A DNA stretch of 64,000 nucleotides, taken from positions 11,299,671 to 11,363,670 of the forward strand of contig NC_035168.2 of assembly GCF_001659605.2 (NCBI RefSeq), given 5' to 3'. Both the position numbers and the translations under genes were made by a program. This document shows positions 1 through 9,600 of the stretch, piece by piece (position 1 is the stretch's first letter; each line of letters starts with the position of its first letter). Source of the stretch: Manihot esculenta. Lineage: Eukaryota; Streptophyta; Magnoliopsida; Malpighiales; Euphorbiaceae. Below the pieces are notes generated by a model, which saw only the letters and a list, made by a program, of their open reading frames with translations, had not been told where the DNA came from and made no database searches.

Positions 1-711
1 ATAAACCTAAACATGCATATCTACCCATACTCAAACATTAAAACTTCATAAAACTTCATTAAAACACAAGGAAAGCAAGGATCTATACTTACCTCTTGAA
101 GATCGAGGGGTGGTGCGATCCCTAACTCGGAGGTGTGGAGGATCCAAGCTCCATAAGCCTCCAAGCTTCCAAAACTCCTATTTAAGCTTCAAAACTTCAA
201 AACAAGGGTAGAACTCATGAAAACTTGAAGGATGGGTAGAGAAAGCATGAAAACGACCAAAGGAGAGTATAAACTCACCTGAGCTCGAGAATGGGGAGAA
301 AACTCGCCCATTTCCGATCTGAGGGCTCTTTATAGGCGGCCTGGTCAACCACCTTCGGCAGCCTAACGTGCCCCCTAAACTCATGCATGTTCGGCGGCCG
401 AACTTGAGGTTCGACGGCCAAACCTTGGTTCGTTCAAACAAAGCTTTCGGAGGCCAAAAGCGCTCCCGAAACCTTCCCATGTTTGGCTGCCGAACTTCAC
501 TTTCGGCGGCCGAACCTGGCAAATGTCTCCTTGGTCTTTTCTTTTCAAAACTCATTTCTTTTCCAATTAAAACCATAAACTCAAGTGAAAACATCTTAGA
601 AAATGCATTTTACCCCTCTAGAAGATTCTAGCACCTTCAGAATTCCAGATTCCAATGGAGATTCCGCTGGAAGGTAGGGATTCTGATGCCGGAATCTAGC
701 CGGGTATTACA
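1..711 (-). repeat. Partial Tekay-type LTR, minus strand
   Basis: This matches the 15510-16220 part of the other minus-strand LTR in the window. It ends at 711 with the reverse complement of TGTAATACCCGGC, the LTR start. It contains TTCGGCNGCCGAA-type palindromes near 400-500, a minus-strand TATAAAG at 328-334, and the AAGAG|GTAAG donor-like site near 90. The rest of the LTR lies left of the window. Its right flank is copia sequence, not a PPT, so it looks like the 5' LTR of a minus-strand element or a solo LTR. The short FGGRT- or RRPN-rich reading frames across it are translations of the palindromes, not genes. Confidence 0.85.
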
Positions 712-975
712 AAGTTATATTGAATTGTGATAACAATGGAATCATTGCATAAGCAAAGGAACCCAAGTCTCATTAAAGATCCAAATATGTACTTAGGCGA
801 TTTTAAATAATCAGAGAGATCATTGAAAGGAAAGATTTGAAGATAAAATGAGTTCCACTAATAAGAATCTTAAAGATTCTCTTACTAAGGCATTATTCCA
901 GTAGAAATATAATTACCGCATTTATACTTATGTGATAAGTCATATGAGTGATTGGCTTTAGTACAAGTGAGAGAT
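712..975 (+). pseudogene. Ty1/copia RNase H C-terminal fragment
   Basis: From 726 the translation begins CDNNGIIA, the tail of a copia RNase H, matching the CDNNGAIAQ stretch of the copia element near 42880. An in-frame stop, a frameshift around 850 and further stops break it. The typical TNKNL-DSLTKALFQ tail is still visible, in another frame. The fragment begins abruptly at the LTR edge at 711, so the rest of this copia was removed or lies beyond an element to the left. It is non-functional. Confidence 0.75.
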
Positions 976-1133
976 TGTTAGTAATATACCCTACAGTCAA
1001 TCTGTGTAGTTAGATATTATTGTTCATATATTTTGTATATTTTAAGTATTTAAATACAATTTTATAAAGGCAATTATTTATTTTTAATGTTAATTTAATT
1101 GAACCTTGAGTAAAGATAAAATCCATGAGACTA
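976..1133 (+). repeat. Start of a copia 3' LTR, truncated
   Basis: TGTTAGTAATATACC at 976 follows a purine-rich AAGTGAGAGAT, the PPT-LTR junction layout also seen at 43118-43128 (TGTTAGTG). The sequence is a relative, not a copy, of the 25060-46445 copia LTR. It is cut off near 1133, where a Tekay LTR piece begins. Confidence 0.6.
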
Positions 1134-1281
1134 TATTAAAACCATAAACTCAAGTGAAAACATTTTAGAAAATGCATTTTACCCCTCTAGAAGATTCTAG
1201 CACCTTCAGAATTCCAGATTCCAACGGAGATTCCGCCAGAAGGTAGGGATTCCGATGCCGGAATCTAGCTGGGTATTACAT
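1134..1281 (-). repeat. Truncated 3' LTR of the minus-strand element
   Basis: Only the first ~148 bp of the LTR remain, ending at 1281 with the reverse complement of TGTAATACCCAGC. The piece is nearly identical to 568-711. The inner side is followed by the PPT and hairpin. Confidence 0.8.
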
Positions 1282-1316
1282 TCTTCCCCCCTTTAAGAAC
1301 ATTCATCCCCGAATGT
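1282..1316 (-). other. Polypurine tract and pre-PPT hairpin
   Basis: On the minus strand a GAACATTCG arm, a short GGGA loop (one base changed here) and CGAATGTTC are followed by TTAAAGGGGGG, the plus-strand primer tract. The same hairpin-PPT unit occurs at 11709, 34420 and 57665. Confidence 0.75.
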
Positions 1317-1390
1317 TCCACAAACAAACAGGCATTCTTAAAAACATAGCATCAAGCATACATAAACAAGCAAGCAACAAGCAAGCAAAA

Positions 1391-2610
1391 CCTAAAAACC
1401 TCTCTCCTAAAAGAGAGACACGGGTACTGCCGGAGCATAAACTCTCGGGTCTTCCAGGCATTCACTACCAACCAGTGGTGATTTCCAAAAACTTTTCACC
1501 ATCGGGATTTTCTTGTTCCTCATCTTCTTGACTTGTGTGTCTATGATCCGCAATAGCTACACAACATAGGTGAGACCCTCCAAGATCTCTATCTCTGGTT
1601 CTTTAAGAACCTCACTTGGATCTGACACGAACTTCCATAACACAGGAACATAGAAATCCGAATGGACTTTCTCCATAGGGAATCACCCCCTCCATTGGAG
1701 ACACCATAAGCAATACCCCAACCTCCTCCTGAAACTCAACAAGCTTCCGTTGTGCACTCTGATCCTTTCTCTTCTCTCTTCTTCTCTACTAAACTATACT
1801 ATCTCTAACTCTCAACAGGTAGTACCCGGATCTCAGATCTATCTTGAAAAACAATCGGCTCCTTCGAGCTGGTCCGATAGATCACAATCCGAAGTAGGGG
1901 ATACCTGTTCTTGGTAGTGACCTTGTTCAACTGTCCGAAGTCGACACAGGGTCTCAAGGATCCATCCTAGTTTTCCCACTACAACACTGGAGCAATCCAG
2001 GGTGAGGTACTAAGTTGGATAAAACCCTTGTCTACCAAGCTCTCGTCACTGCTCTAACAACTCCTATAACGCAACAGGTGCCATCCTGTAGAGAAAGATA
2101 GAGATGAGCCTGGTGCTTGGCATCACTTCTATGTCCAAACTCTATCTCCCTAGCAGTTGGTAATCTTGACAGCTTGCCTGGGAAGACATCTAAGACTCAC
2201 TCTAACAACAGACACGGAGGCTGGTTCCCTGACCTGACTGCTAAACTCTCAACAAGAACTCGAACCCTCTGACAACCCCTTCTACGTACCCTACGAACCT
2301 GACAGGCTGACATTAAACCTCTAGGCATCCCTACTGTCCCCTACTGTCCCCTCAATAGACTACCTCTGACCCATCCTGTCCTCTGAACCTGACTACCTTG
2401 TCTCTGCAGACCAAGATAGCACTACAAGTAGAAAAACCCAATCCATCCCTCGATTGACGTCCAGACAATCAAGTCTAGGACCTCAAGGTCGGGTGGAAGG
2501 CATCTACTCCCAACTGACACAGAACTGGACCGGCAGACTGACTCTGCCACAAATGGATCACACTCGGGTCCACTGACCCAAAGAGGACACTCTAGCCCAG
2601 AAGTTATCAA
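1391..2610 (-). pseudogene. pol remnant (protease-RT linker, RT, chromodomain tail)
   Basis: Pieces of a Tekay pol survive in order on the minus strand. The protease C-terminal region ([10 protein letters not shown], about 2600-2570) is followed by the PR-RT linker (about 2330-2110, with stops, including a recognisable DVFP and PTAREIEF). An RT fragment with QLNKVTTKN lies near 1960-1900. The integrase/chromodomain tail (RIIDTQ, KIPMVK, ending -VSLF) lies near 1540-1410. The RT catalytic FIDD block, RNase H and integrase core are absent, as judged against the intact copy at 52611-57590. Frameshifts and stops are frequent, so no protein can be made. Confidence 0.75.
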
Positions 2611-3479
2611 CTCAATCTCTCGACAGCTCCTAGAGCAACTAAAGAAAGAGAAACACCAGGGTTCACAAAAACATACACATCAGAACATTCAAAAGTGAGC
2701 ATACCTGGCACCACTGTGTTTGATGTGTCTGCCTCTTGCTGAACTTGGGTGAAGATCCGAGCTGGAGCTGACGGACCTTCTCCACGGGAACCTTCAGAAA
2801 GAATGGCTGACCCTCTCCCTCTCCCTCGACCACAGACCTGCAACAGGGCTGGGGCTACTGACTGAGCCGCTCTACCTGAAGCTATCCGCTGGGATTGTAT
2901 CCACCAGGGCGCAGTGGGACACTCACGTGCTATGTGCCCCTCCTGTCCGCACCTATAACATAGATTGGTCCCATACCGACAGACTCCCTTGTGCGGCCTA
3001 CCACACTTCATGCAACTAGAAGTATCGGCGCCAGAACTCGAACCACCACCTAATCCCAGACTAGCCTTCAAATTCTTTCAGAACTTCTTCTTTGACCTTC
3101 TGAGGCCTCTGCCCCACTTCTTACTTTTCGTGGAGGCTATACTCAAAGTGGAGGGATCAATCCCTCCTGAACCCGAGATTCTGGAATCCTGAGTCTGAGC
3201 ATCCTCCTGAGAATCTCCCATACCTTCTTCTGGCACTCTGACTCCCAAACTGATATCTCTTCTGTGAACATCCATCTCTACTTCTCTCGCACTAGCTGAC
3301 ATCCTTCTTGGAGCCATTCCTTCTCTGCTCACATCAAAAGACCTTCCAGGGTCCCTTGATATTCCCCATCTGCTGACTCCCCACGACTGCGCTCTTGGCA
3401 GGGCAGGGGGAAAGGTATCCATACCTTCCCTCTCAGATGGAACTCCAGTCGATTCCACAGATCGACGAGTGCCTCGCAT
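2611..3479 (-). pseudogene. gag remnant with zinc knuckle and protease start
   Basis: The start MRGTRRS at 3479 matches the Gag N-termini of the other three copies. The proline/tyrosine-rich linker and the whole retrotransposon Gag domain are deleted, so the basic pre-knuckle region follows the N-terminus almost at once. A TGA at 3080-3078 replaces the Trp of the conserved KFWNK motif, with the same frame continuing after it. A CCHC knuckle (CYRCGQEGHIAREC) and the start of protease follow. The protease Asp is changed (VNPG instead of MDPG). Confidence 0.8.
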
Positions 3480-3730
3480 TCTGGCTCCTCTGAAGAACAA
3501 CACACAAGCATACAAACATTAGCATCATACGGTTCATGTGGAAACACATGAACCCACATCACATACATAGCATAACAATAATGCACATGCATAAAATCAT
3601 GGCATTTCACATCATCATACAAGACAGGACGCTACATCCTATCCTAGTGGACATGATTTTTGCCTATTGTGCTTGCCCTTCTATAACATCTATGAGCCCG
3701 ACACACTCTAGGTCCGACCATATGAACCTA

Positions 3731-3744
3731 GGGCTCTGATACCA
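3731..3744 (-). other. Primer-binding site (initiator Met-tRNA)
   Basis: The minus strand reads TGGTATCAGAGCCC, complementary to the 3' end of initiator Met-tRNA, three bases inside the LTR end at 3748. Confidence 0.9.
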
Positions 3745-3747
3745 CTC

Positions 3748-4101
3748 TGTAATGACCTGAAAATCGGACCACTACCGGCGCTAGGATCCAGATCGGCTTA
3801 AGGCTGCCGGGACCCGTAGCAAGCCAAACATACCTCCTATCACCTGGTCAAATCCCATACATGATCAAAACTTTAACATAAAAACTTAAAGATCTGATGT
3901 ATATCCCGAGCCTGACCTGTATGCGACATAACTGAAAACATAAAGAACCCCCTACTAGAGCCCTCATCAAAACTCTAGTTGGGTCAACATAACATACATC
4001 AAGCCGGAGTCACATCCAATGAACCAAAACCTAACCTGTGCATGCATCCAAACCAAAAACATAAAACCTCCACTAGAGTCCTCATCAAAACTCTAGCGTG
4101 G
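3748..4101 (-). repeat. 3'-most part of the 5' LTR (minus strand)
   Basis: This begins at the PBS side with the reverse complement of ...GGTCATTACA and continues across the insertion into 14018 onward. The CGTGG at 4097-4101 is repeated at 14013-14017, which proves the two LTR halves were once contiguous. Confidence 0.9.
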
Positions 4102-4303
4102 TGTAATACCCGGCTAGACTTCGGTATCGGAATTCCTACCGTCCGGTGGAATCTCGGGTGTCGGAGACCTCTAGAAGGGTAAAATCATGTTCGGCCGGCA
4201 AAAATAGCCTTTGAGGAAAACTCAGGTTCGGCTGCCGAAAATCATGTTAAGCTAGAAGGAAAATGAGTTTTTGCATGAAAATAGCCTTGGAGGAAAACTC
4301 AGG

Positions 4304-4490
4304 TTCGGCCGCCGAACCTCAAGTTCGGCCGCCGAACATGCATGCACTTCGGGAGTGCTTTAGGCCCCCGAATGCATAAGTGAGGGAAGTCCAGGTTCGG
4401 CCGCCGAACCTTATGTTCGGCCGCCGAACATGGCATGCATGCGGAGGCACGTTCGGCCCCCGAATGTGGCCTGGCCAGCCACCTATAAAA
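4304..4490 (+). promoter_or_regulatory. LTR promoter: GCC-box palindromes plus TATA
   Basis: Four copies of TTCGGCCGCCGAA start at 4304, 4324, 4396 and 4416, and the TATAAAA box is at 4484-4490 in the context GCCACCTATAAAAGG. The palindrome contains GCCGCC, the core of the GCC-box bound by plant AP2/ERF factors. That they act as promoter sites is inferred from position and motif only. Confidence 0.55.
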
Positions 4491-4723
4491 GGGTCCCTTA
4501 GCCGAAACGAGTCAGCTTTTCTCCCCATTTTCGGCCAAGGTGAGCTCTCCGCCGTCCCTCGCCGATCTTGAGTTTCTTCTTTCCATTCTTCATGATTTTT
4601 ATGAGTTTGCAACTTTATTTTGAAGATTTTTGAGCATAAAGCAAGTTTTGGAGCTTTGAGGTTCAAGAAACTCAATCTCTCCCATCTCCGAGCTAGGGTC
4701 ATTTTCCTCTCGATCTTCAAGAG

Positions 4724-5907
4724 GTAAGGGCCGATCTTGAGCTCACTATATGTTTTAAATAAGTTTTAAGTTGATTCATGGGGTAGAAATGTATGTTTAT
4801 GTTAGTTGAGCATTTTTAGGTTTTATGTGTTTTATGGACAATGTATGTTGTATATGCATGTTTGATGTGTTGTAGATGGGGTTTAGGATAGTTTGAAGCC
4901 CCTAGGAGCTGATGTATGTATCTATGCATGTTTTGGATGAGTTGTATGCTTGATTGAAAGGTTGGGAGGCGTTTGTGCATGTGTGAGCCGAGTTTCTGCC
5001 CTTTTGGCAAAAACCAGGTTCAGCAGCCGAAGGAGTTTCGGCCGCCGAACTTGCCTGGGAGGTAGGCCTTTCGGCTGCCGAAGCTTGCCCCCGAAAAGAG
5101 ACTTTCGTCTCTGGAGGGCACTTTCGACCGCCGAAGGTGCCGCCGAACCTGCCTGACTTTCGGCTCTGGAGGGACTTTCGGCCGCCGAACCTGCCGCCGA
5201 AAGTGCCCTGTTCAGCCTTCCTTTGCATGTTTTGCATGATTATTTTGAGGTGTTTTAGGGGGTTTTTGGGGGATGTTTTTAGAGTCATGTTCTAGTTGTT
5301 TGGTCCCTCATTTGAGTCCACCTGTGTAGGTTCAGACCCGAGGAACCGAGGACCCCCAGCAGTGAGTCAGCTGCTTCAGTCTTTGTCAGAGCTAGCTGAG
5401 GTGAGTAGAATAAACCTTTACATTTTAAAACGAATAATTTATAAAGTATTGAGCATATTCATGCATCATGAATGCCATGTGATATCTTAGGTTGTTTGCA
5501 TTAGAATTCACGAATATGTTGCATTGCATTCTATGATGTTGATGTGGATTGGTTATTGGATGATCCTTTAGTCCTCATATGATATGATGTGATATGGTAC
5601 GGTATGTCATGGTATGGAAGTCCGGTTGACCCATTCTACGTCCCGACACTATGTAAGAGAAAGACCGGTTGACCCATTCTACGTCCCGGCACCTTGGAAA
5701 TGTTATGTTATGATATGTTTAAGAGAAAGACCGGTTAACCCATTCTACGTCCCGACACTTTGGAATGTAGAGAACTATTGGTGACAATACCATCCGTGAT
5801 GTGATTTGTCTGTGATGTGTTGCATCCCATTATGGCATATGATTTAAATGTTTTTATTATTCTGCTCACTGGGCTCTAGTAGCTCACCCTTTTCCCTAAT
5901 CCCCCAG
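4724..5907 (+). other. Predicted spliced leader: two introns, 71-nt exon
   Basis: Donor GAG|GTAAGG at 4724 pairs with acceptor CCTGTGTAG at 5329 (606 nt). The exon at 5330-5400 ends in a strong donor GAG|GTGAGT, which pairs with the pyrimidine-rich acceptor CCCCCAG at 5907 (507 nt). The same site order recurs in every LTR subfamily of the window. No transcript evidence is available, so this is a prediction. Confidence 0.4.
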
Positions 5908-6396
5908 GGTTGCAGGTACGGGCTAGACAGTGAAGTCACGATGAATGAAGTCATGTGTATGTAATAGTTAGAATGTGGACATGATAAATTGTAAAATGAT
6001 GTAAAGTTATGAATAGTTATGTTATGTAAAGATGATATTGAGGATTAGAGGTTGTGCTTGACCCTATGTGTATGGTGATCCCTTTTGTATACATGATCTA
6101 TGTTTTATGATGTTTATGTTCCACCAAGCTTATGTATGATGAGATGCCCCATTGGAGCATTTGTTGAGAGCTCCAGTGTGGGGCTTATGTTTATGTTTAT
6201 GTATATGTTTATGGGCATGCACAGGTTGAGCTTGGTAAAAGAAAAGAAAAGTTCAAATTTTTATGTATGCTGTTGATCATGTATGGGATTAAACAGGTTT
6301 ACAGGTTGTATGTCAGGCTTGCTACAGGTCCCGGCGGGCTTAAGCCGATCTGGATCCTAGCGCTGGTAGCGGTCCGATTTTCGGGTCGTTTCAGAA

Positions 6397-6410
6397 TGGT
6401 ATCAGAGCCC
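6397..6410 (+). other. Primer-binding site (initiator Met-tRNA)
   Basis: TGGTATCAGAGCCC lies three bases after the 5' LTR end. Confidence 0.93.
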
Positions 6411-6664
6411 TAGGTTCATATGGTCGGACCTAGAGTGTCGGGCTCATAGATGTTATAGAAGGTCAAGCACAATAGGAAAATCATGTCCACTAGGATAGGA
6501 TAAAGAGTCATGTCTTGAATGATGATGTGAAATGCCATGAGTATATGCATGTGCATTAATGATATGTTATGATATGTGATGTATGTGATGCGGGTTCATG
6601 TGTTTCCACATGAACCATTTGGTGCTAATGTTTATGTGATGTGTACTGTTTTTCAGAAAACAGG

Positions 6665-9600
6665 ATGAGAGAAACTTGTCGATCTGCACGATTGACTGGA
6701 GTACCACCTGAGGATGAGGGCATGAGCGCCCGTCCTCCTGCATTGCCTAGGGCAATGTCTAGTAGGTCCAGCAGAGAAAGAGTAGTAAGAGACCCTAGAA
6801 GGTCTTTGGATCTGGGTAGAAGCATATCAGTGAGGGGAACAGTTCAGGGAGGAATGTCAGTTGAGATGGGGGATGAGATGGATGTGGATCAGAGGAGGGA
6901 TGGCAGTTTAGGAGTGAGCATGTCGGAAGAGGGAATGAGAGAGTCCCAAGGAGGCACCCAGGCCTCGGGATTTGTTCAGCCACCTCACTACCCACCCTTT
7001 TCTCAAAATCCCGGGTATTCGATGGGAGGTACATCGGATTACCCCAGCTTTAATCCTTACCCTTCTCACATGCCATACCCATCTTACTACCCACCATTCC
7101 CACAGTACCCCATGTACCCACCTCCACCTTACTATCCAAATCCAGCAAACCCTACCCCAGGGGATGCTGCACCTCCTCCTCCACCAGCAGAACCCACAGT
7201 TCCAGAAACCCCAGTACCTAAACCTAGCTCTTCTGGAGGGAGCAAGGTCAAGATGACCGACTACATGAAGCTGGGTGCTCCTCAGTATGAAAAAGGGGAT
7301 GACCCGTTTGTGTATCTTGAAAGGTTCAAGGTGATCACGGATGAGATAGGAGCTGATGACAGCAGAGCCATTCAGATGGCTGGGTTCACACTCAAATGTA
7401 AAAAGGCCCGAGAGTGGTTTAAGAATTATGTGAACCCGAGGGTGGACAGCATGTCTTGGGAAGAGTTTGCAAACGAGTTTGCAGGATGGGCTTTCCCTGA
7501 TAGTTCAAGGGAACTGAAGATGATCGAGTTTGAGCAGTTAAGGCAGACAGAAGAGATGAGTGTAGATGAGTTCACAGACAGATTCTTGGAGCTGTTGCCA
7601 TTTGCAGGGCAAAATCTTGACTCAGACCAGAAGAAGTCAAGGAGGTATATCATGAAACTCCATTCCAGATATTCCTCCTTGATCCAGTCAGCAGAAAGGG
7701 AGAGCTTCCATGCCATAGTGGATATGGCCCGGAAAATGGAGGCCAGTGCCATCATTCAGGGGACAGTTAAACAGTCAGTGGCACAGCCCTCTGGTTCTAA
7801 GACCCCAGGCTCTTCTTCTCTGAGTGCAGCAGCTTTAGGTAGCAAAAGGTGGGGTAACACCACTAGGAAGCCGAAGAAGAACAAGTTTTGGAACAAGATC
7901 AAGTCCAGTTTGGGACTAGGGAGTGGCTCAAGCTCTGGTGCGGATAATGCAGTTTGTGCAAGGTGTGGTAAGCCACACAAGGGAGTTTGCTGGGCTGGGA
8001 CAGCAGCCTGCTTCAGATGCGGGCAAGAGGGACACATGGCTCGGGAGTGTCCTAGGACAGTACCTATGGCTCAGTCCTAGCAAACAGCTTCAGGTAGTGT
8101 AGCGCAGCCAACAGCTCCAGCCACGACTCAGGCCAGTGGCAGAGGCAGAGGGAGAGGGTTAGCCTCTTCTTCAGCGGGTTTCAGAGGTGAAGGTCCATCA
8201 GCTCCGGCACGGATCTTCACGATGACTCAGCAGGAGGCAGATGCATCTAACACCGTGGTGGCAGGTAATCTCGTCATTGGTTGTTCAGATGTGTATGCCT
8301 TGATGGACCCTGGTGCATCTCATTCTTTTATTGCTCTGAGAGCCGTCGAGAGGTTGGGTCTAATGATCTCTGGGTTAGAGTGTCCTCTCTAGATCAGTGG
8401 ACCCAAGTGTGATCCATCAGTGGCAGAGTCAGTCTGCCAGTGCAGTCCAGTTTTTGTTGAGGGGAGATGCCTTTCCGCCGACCTTGTGGTTCTAGATTTG
8501 GCAGATTTTGACGTCATTCTAGGGATGGACTGGTTATCTACCCATGGTGCTACCTTAGACTGCAGGGACAAGGTAGTCAGGTTCAGAGGTCAGGATGGGT
8601 CAGAGGTTGTCTTCAGGGGAGACAGGAGGGGTACACCTAGAGGTCTGATATCAGCTCTTCAGGCTCGTAGGTTGCTTAGGAAGGGATGTCAGGGGTATTT
8701 GGCTCATATGAGAGAGCTTAGCAGTCAGGTTAGAGAGCCCGCCTCGGTGCCGGTGGTCAGAGAGTTTTTAGATGTGTTTCCAGACGAGCTGCCAGGTTTA
8801 CCACTGCTAGGGAGATAGAGTTTGAGATAGAATTGATGCCTGGAACCAGACCGATCTCTATCCATCCTTACAGGATGGCTCCAGCTGAGTTGAAGGAATT
8901 GAAAGAACAGTTGCAAGAGCTGGTAGAAAAGGGCTTCATCCGACTGAGTACCTCACCTTGGGGTGCTCCAGTCTTGTTTGTGAGAAAGAAGGATGGATCC
9001 CTTATACTTTGTATCGACTACAGACAGTTGAACAAAGTCACTACCAAGAACAAGTACCCATTGCCAAGGATCGATGATCTATTCGACCAGCTAACAGGAG
9101 CGGGTTGTTTCTCCAAAATAGATATGAGATCTGGGTACCATCAGCTTAGGATAAGAGAGGAAGATGTGCCAAAAACAGCTTTCAGGACTAGATATGGGCA
9201 TTTTGAGTTCCTTGTTATGCCGTTCGGGTTAACCAACGCCCCTGCAGCATTCATGGATCTCATGAACAGAGTGTTTAGCCAGTACCTGGATCACTTTGTT
9301 ATTGTCTTCATAGATGATATCTTAGTGTATTCCTGGAATGCAGAGGAGCATGCCCATCATCTGAGGTTGGTTCTGCAGACCTTGAGGGAACATGGCTTGT
9401 ATGCCAAGTTCTCCAAGTGTGAGTTCTGGCTGAGGAGCATCTCATTCTTGGGGCATGTTGTATCGGAAAATGGAATAGAGGTGGACCTCAAGAAGGTAGA
9501 AGCTGTGGCTAACTGGCCTAGACCCACTTCAGTGACAGAAATCAGGAGTTTCTTAGGTTTGGCGGGTTACTACAGGAGGTTCGTTCAGGACTTCTCTAAG

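Larger units (their letters stand above)
4102..6393 (+). repeat. 5' LTR (2292 bp)
   Basis: TG...CA ends. The order is a first palindrome cluster (about 4304-4428), TATA (4484-4490), donor-like AAGAG|GTAAG (4724), a second palindrome cluster (about 5020-5200), acceptor-like TGTGTAG (5329), donor GTGAGT (5401), a three-copy minisatellite (5621-5760) and acceptor CCCCCAG (5907). It is 25 bp longer than its partner because of a local duplication near 4180-4255. Confidence 0.92.

Noticed and set aside
178..594. Many short frames rich in FGGRT, RRPN or SAAES motifs (here and at 4319, 4902, 11918, 14804, 27727, 35144, 50817, 58410 and others)
   Set aside because: They are translations of the TTCGGCNGCCGAA palindromes in LTRs, occur on both strands, and are not conserved as proteins.
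1313..1531. 72-codon plus-strand frame
   Set aside because: It runs antisense to the chromodomain tail of the decayed element and has no independent support.
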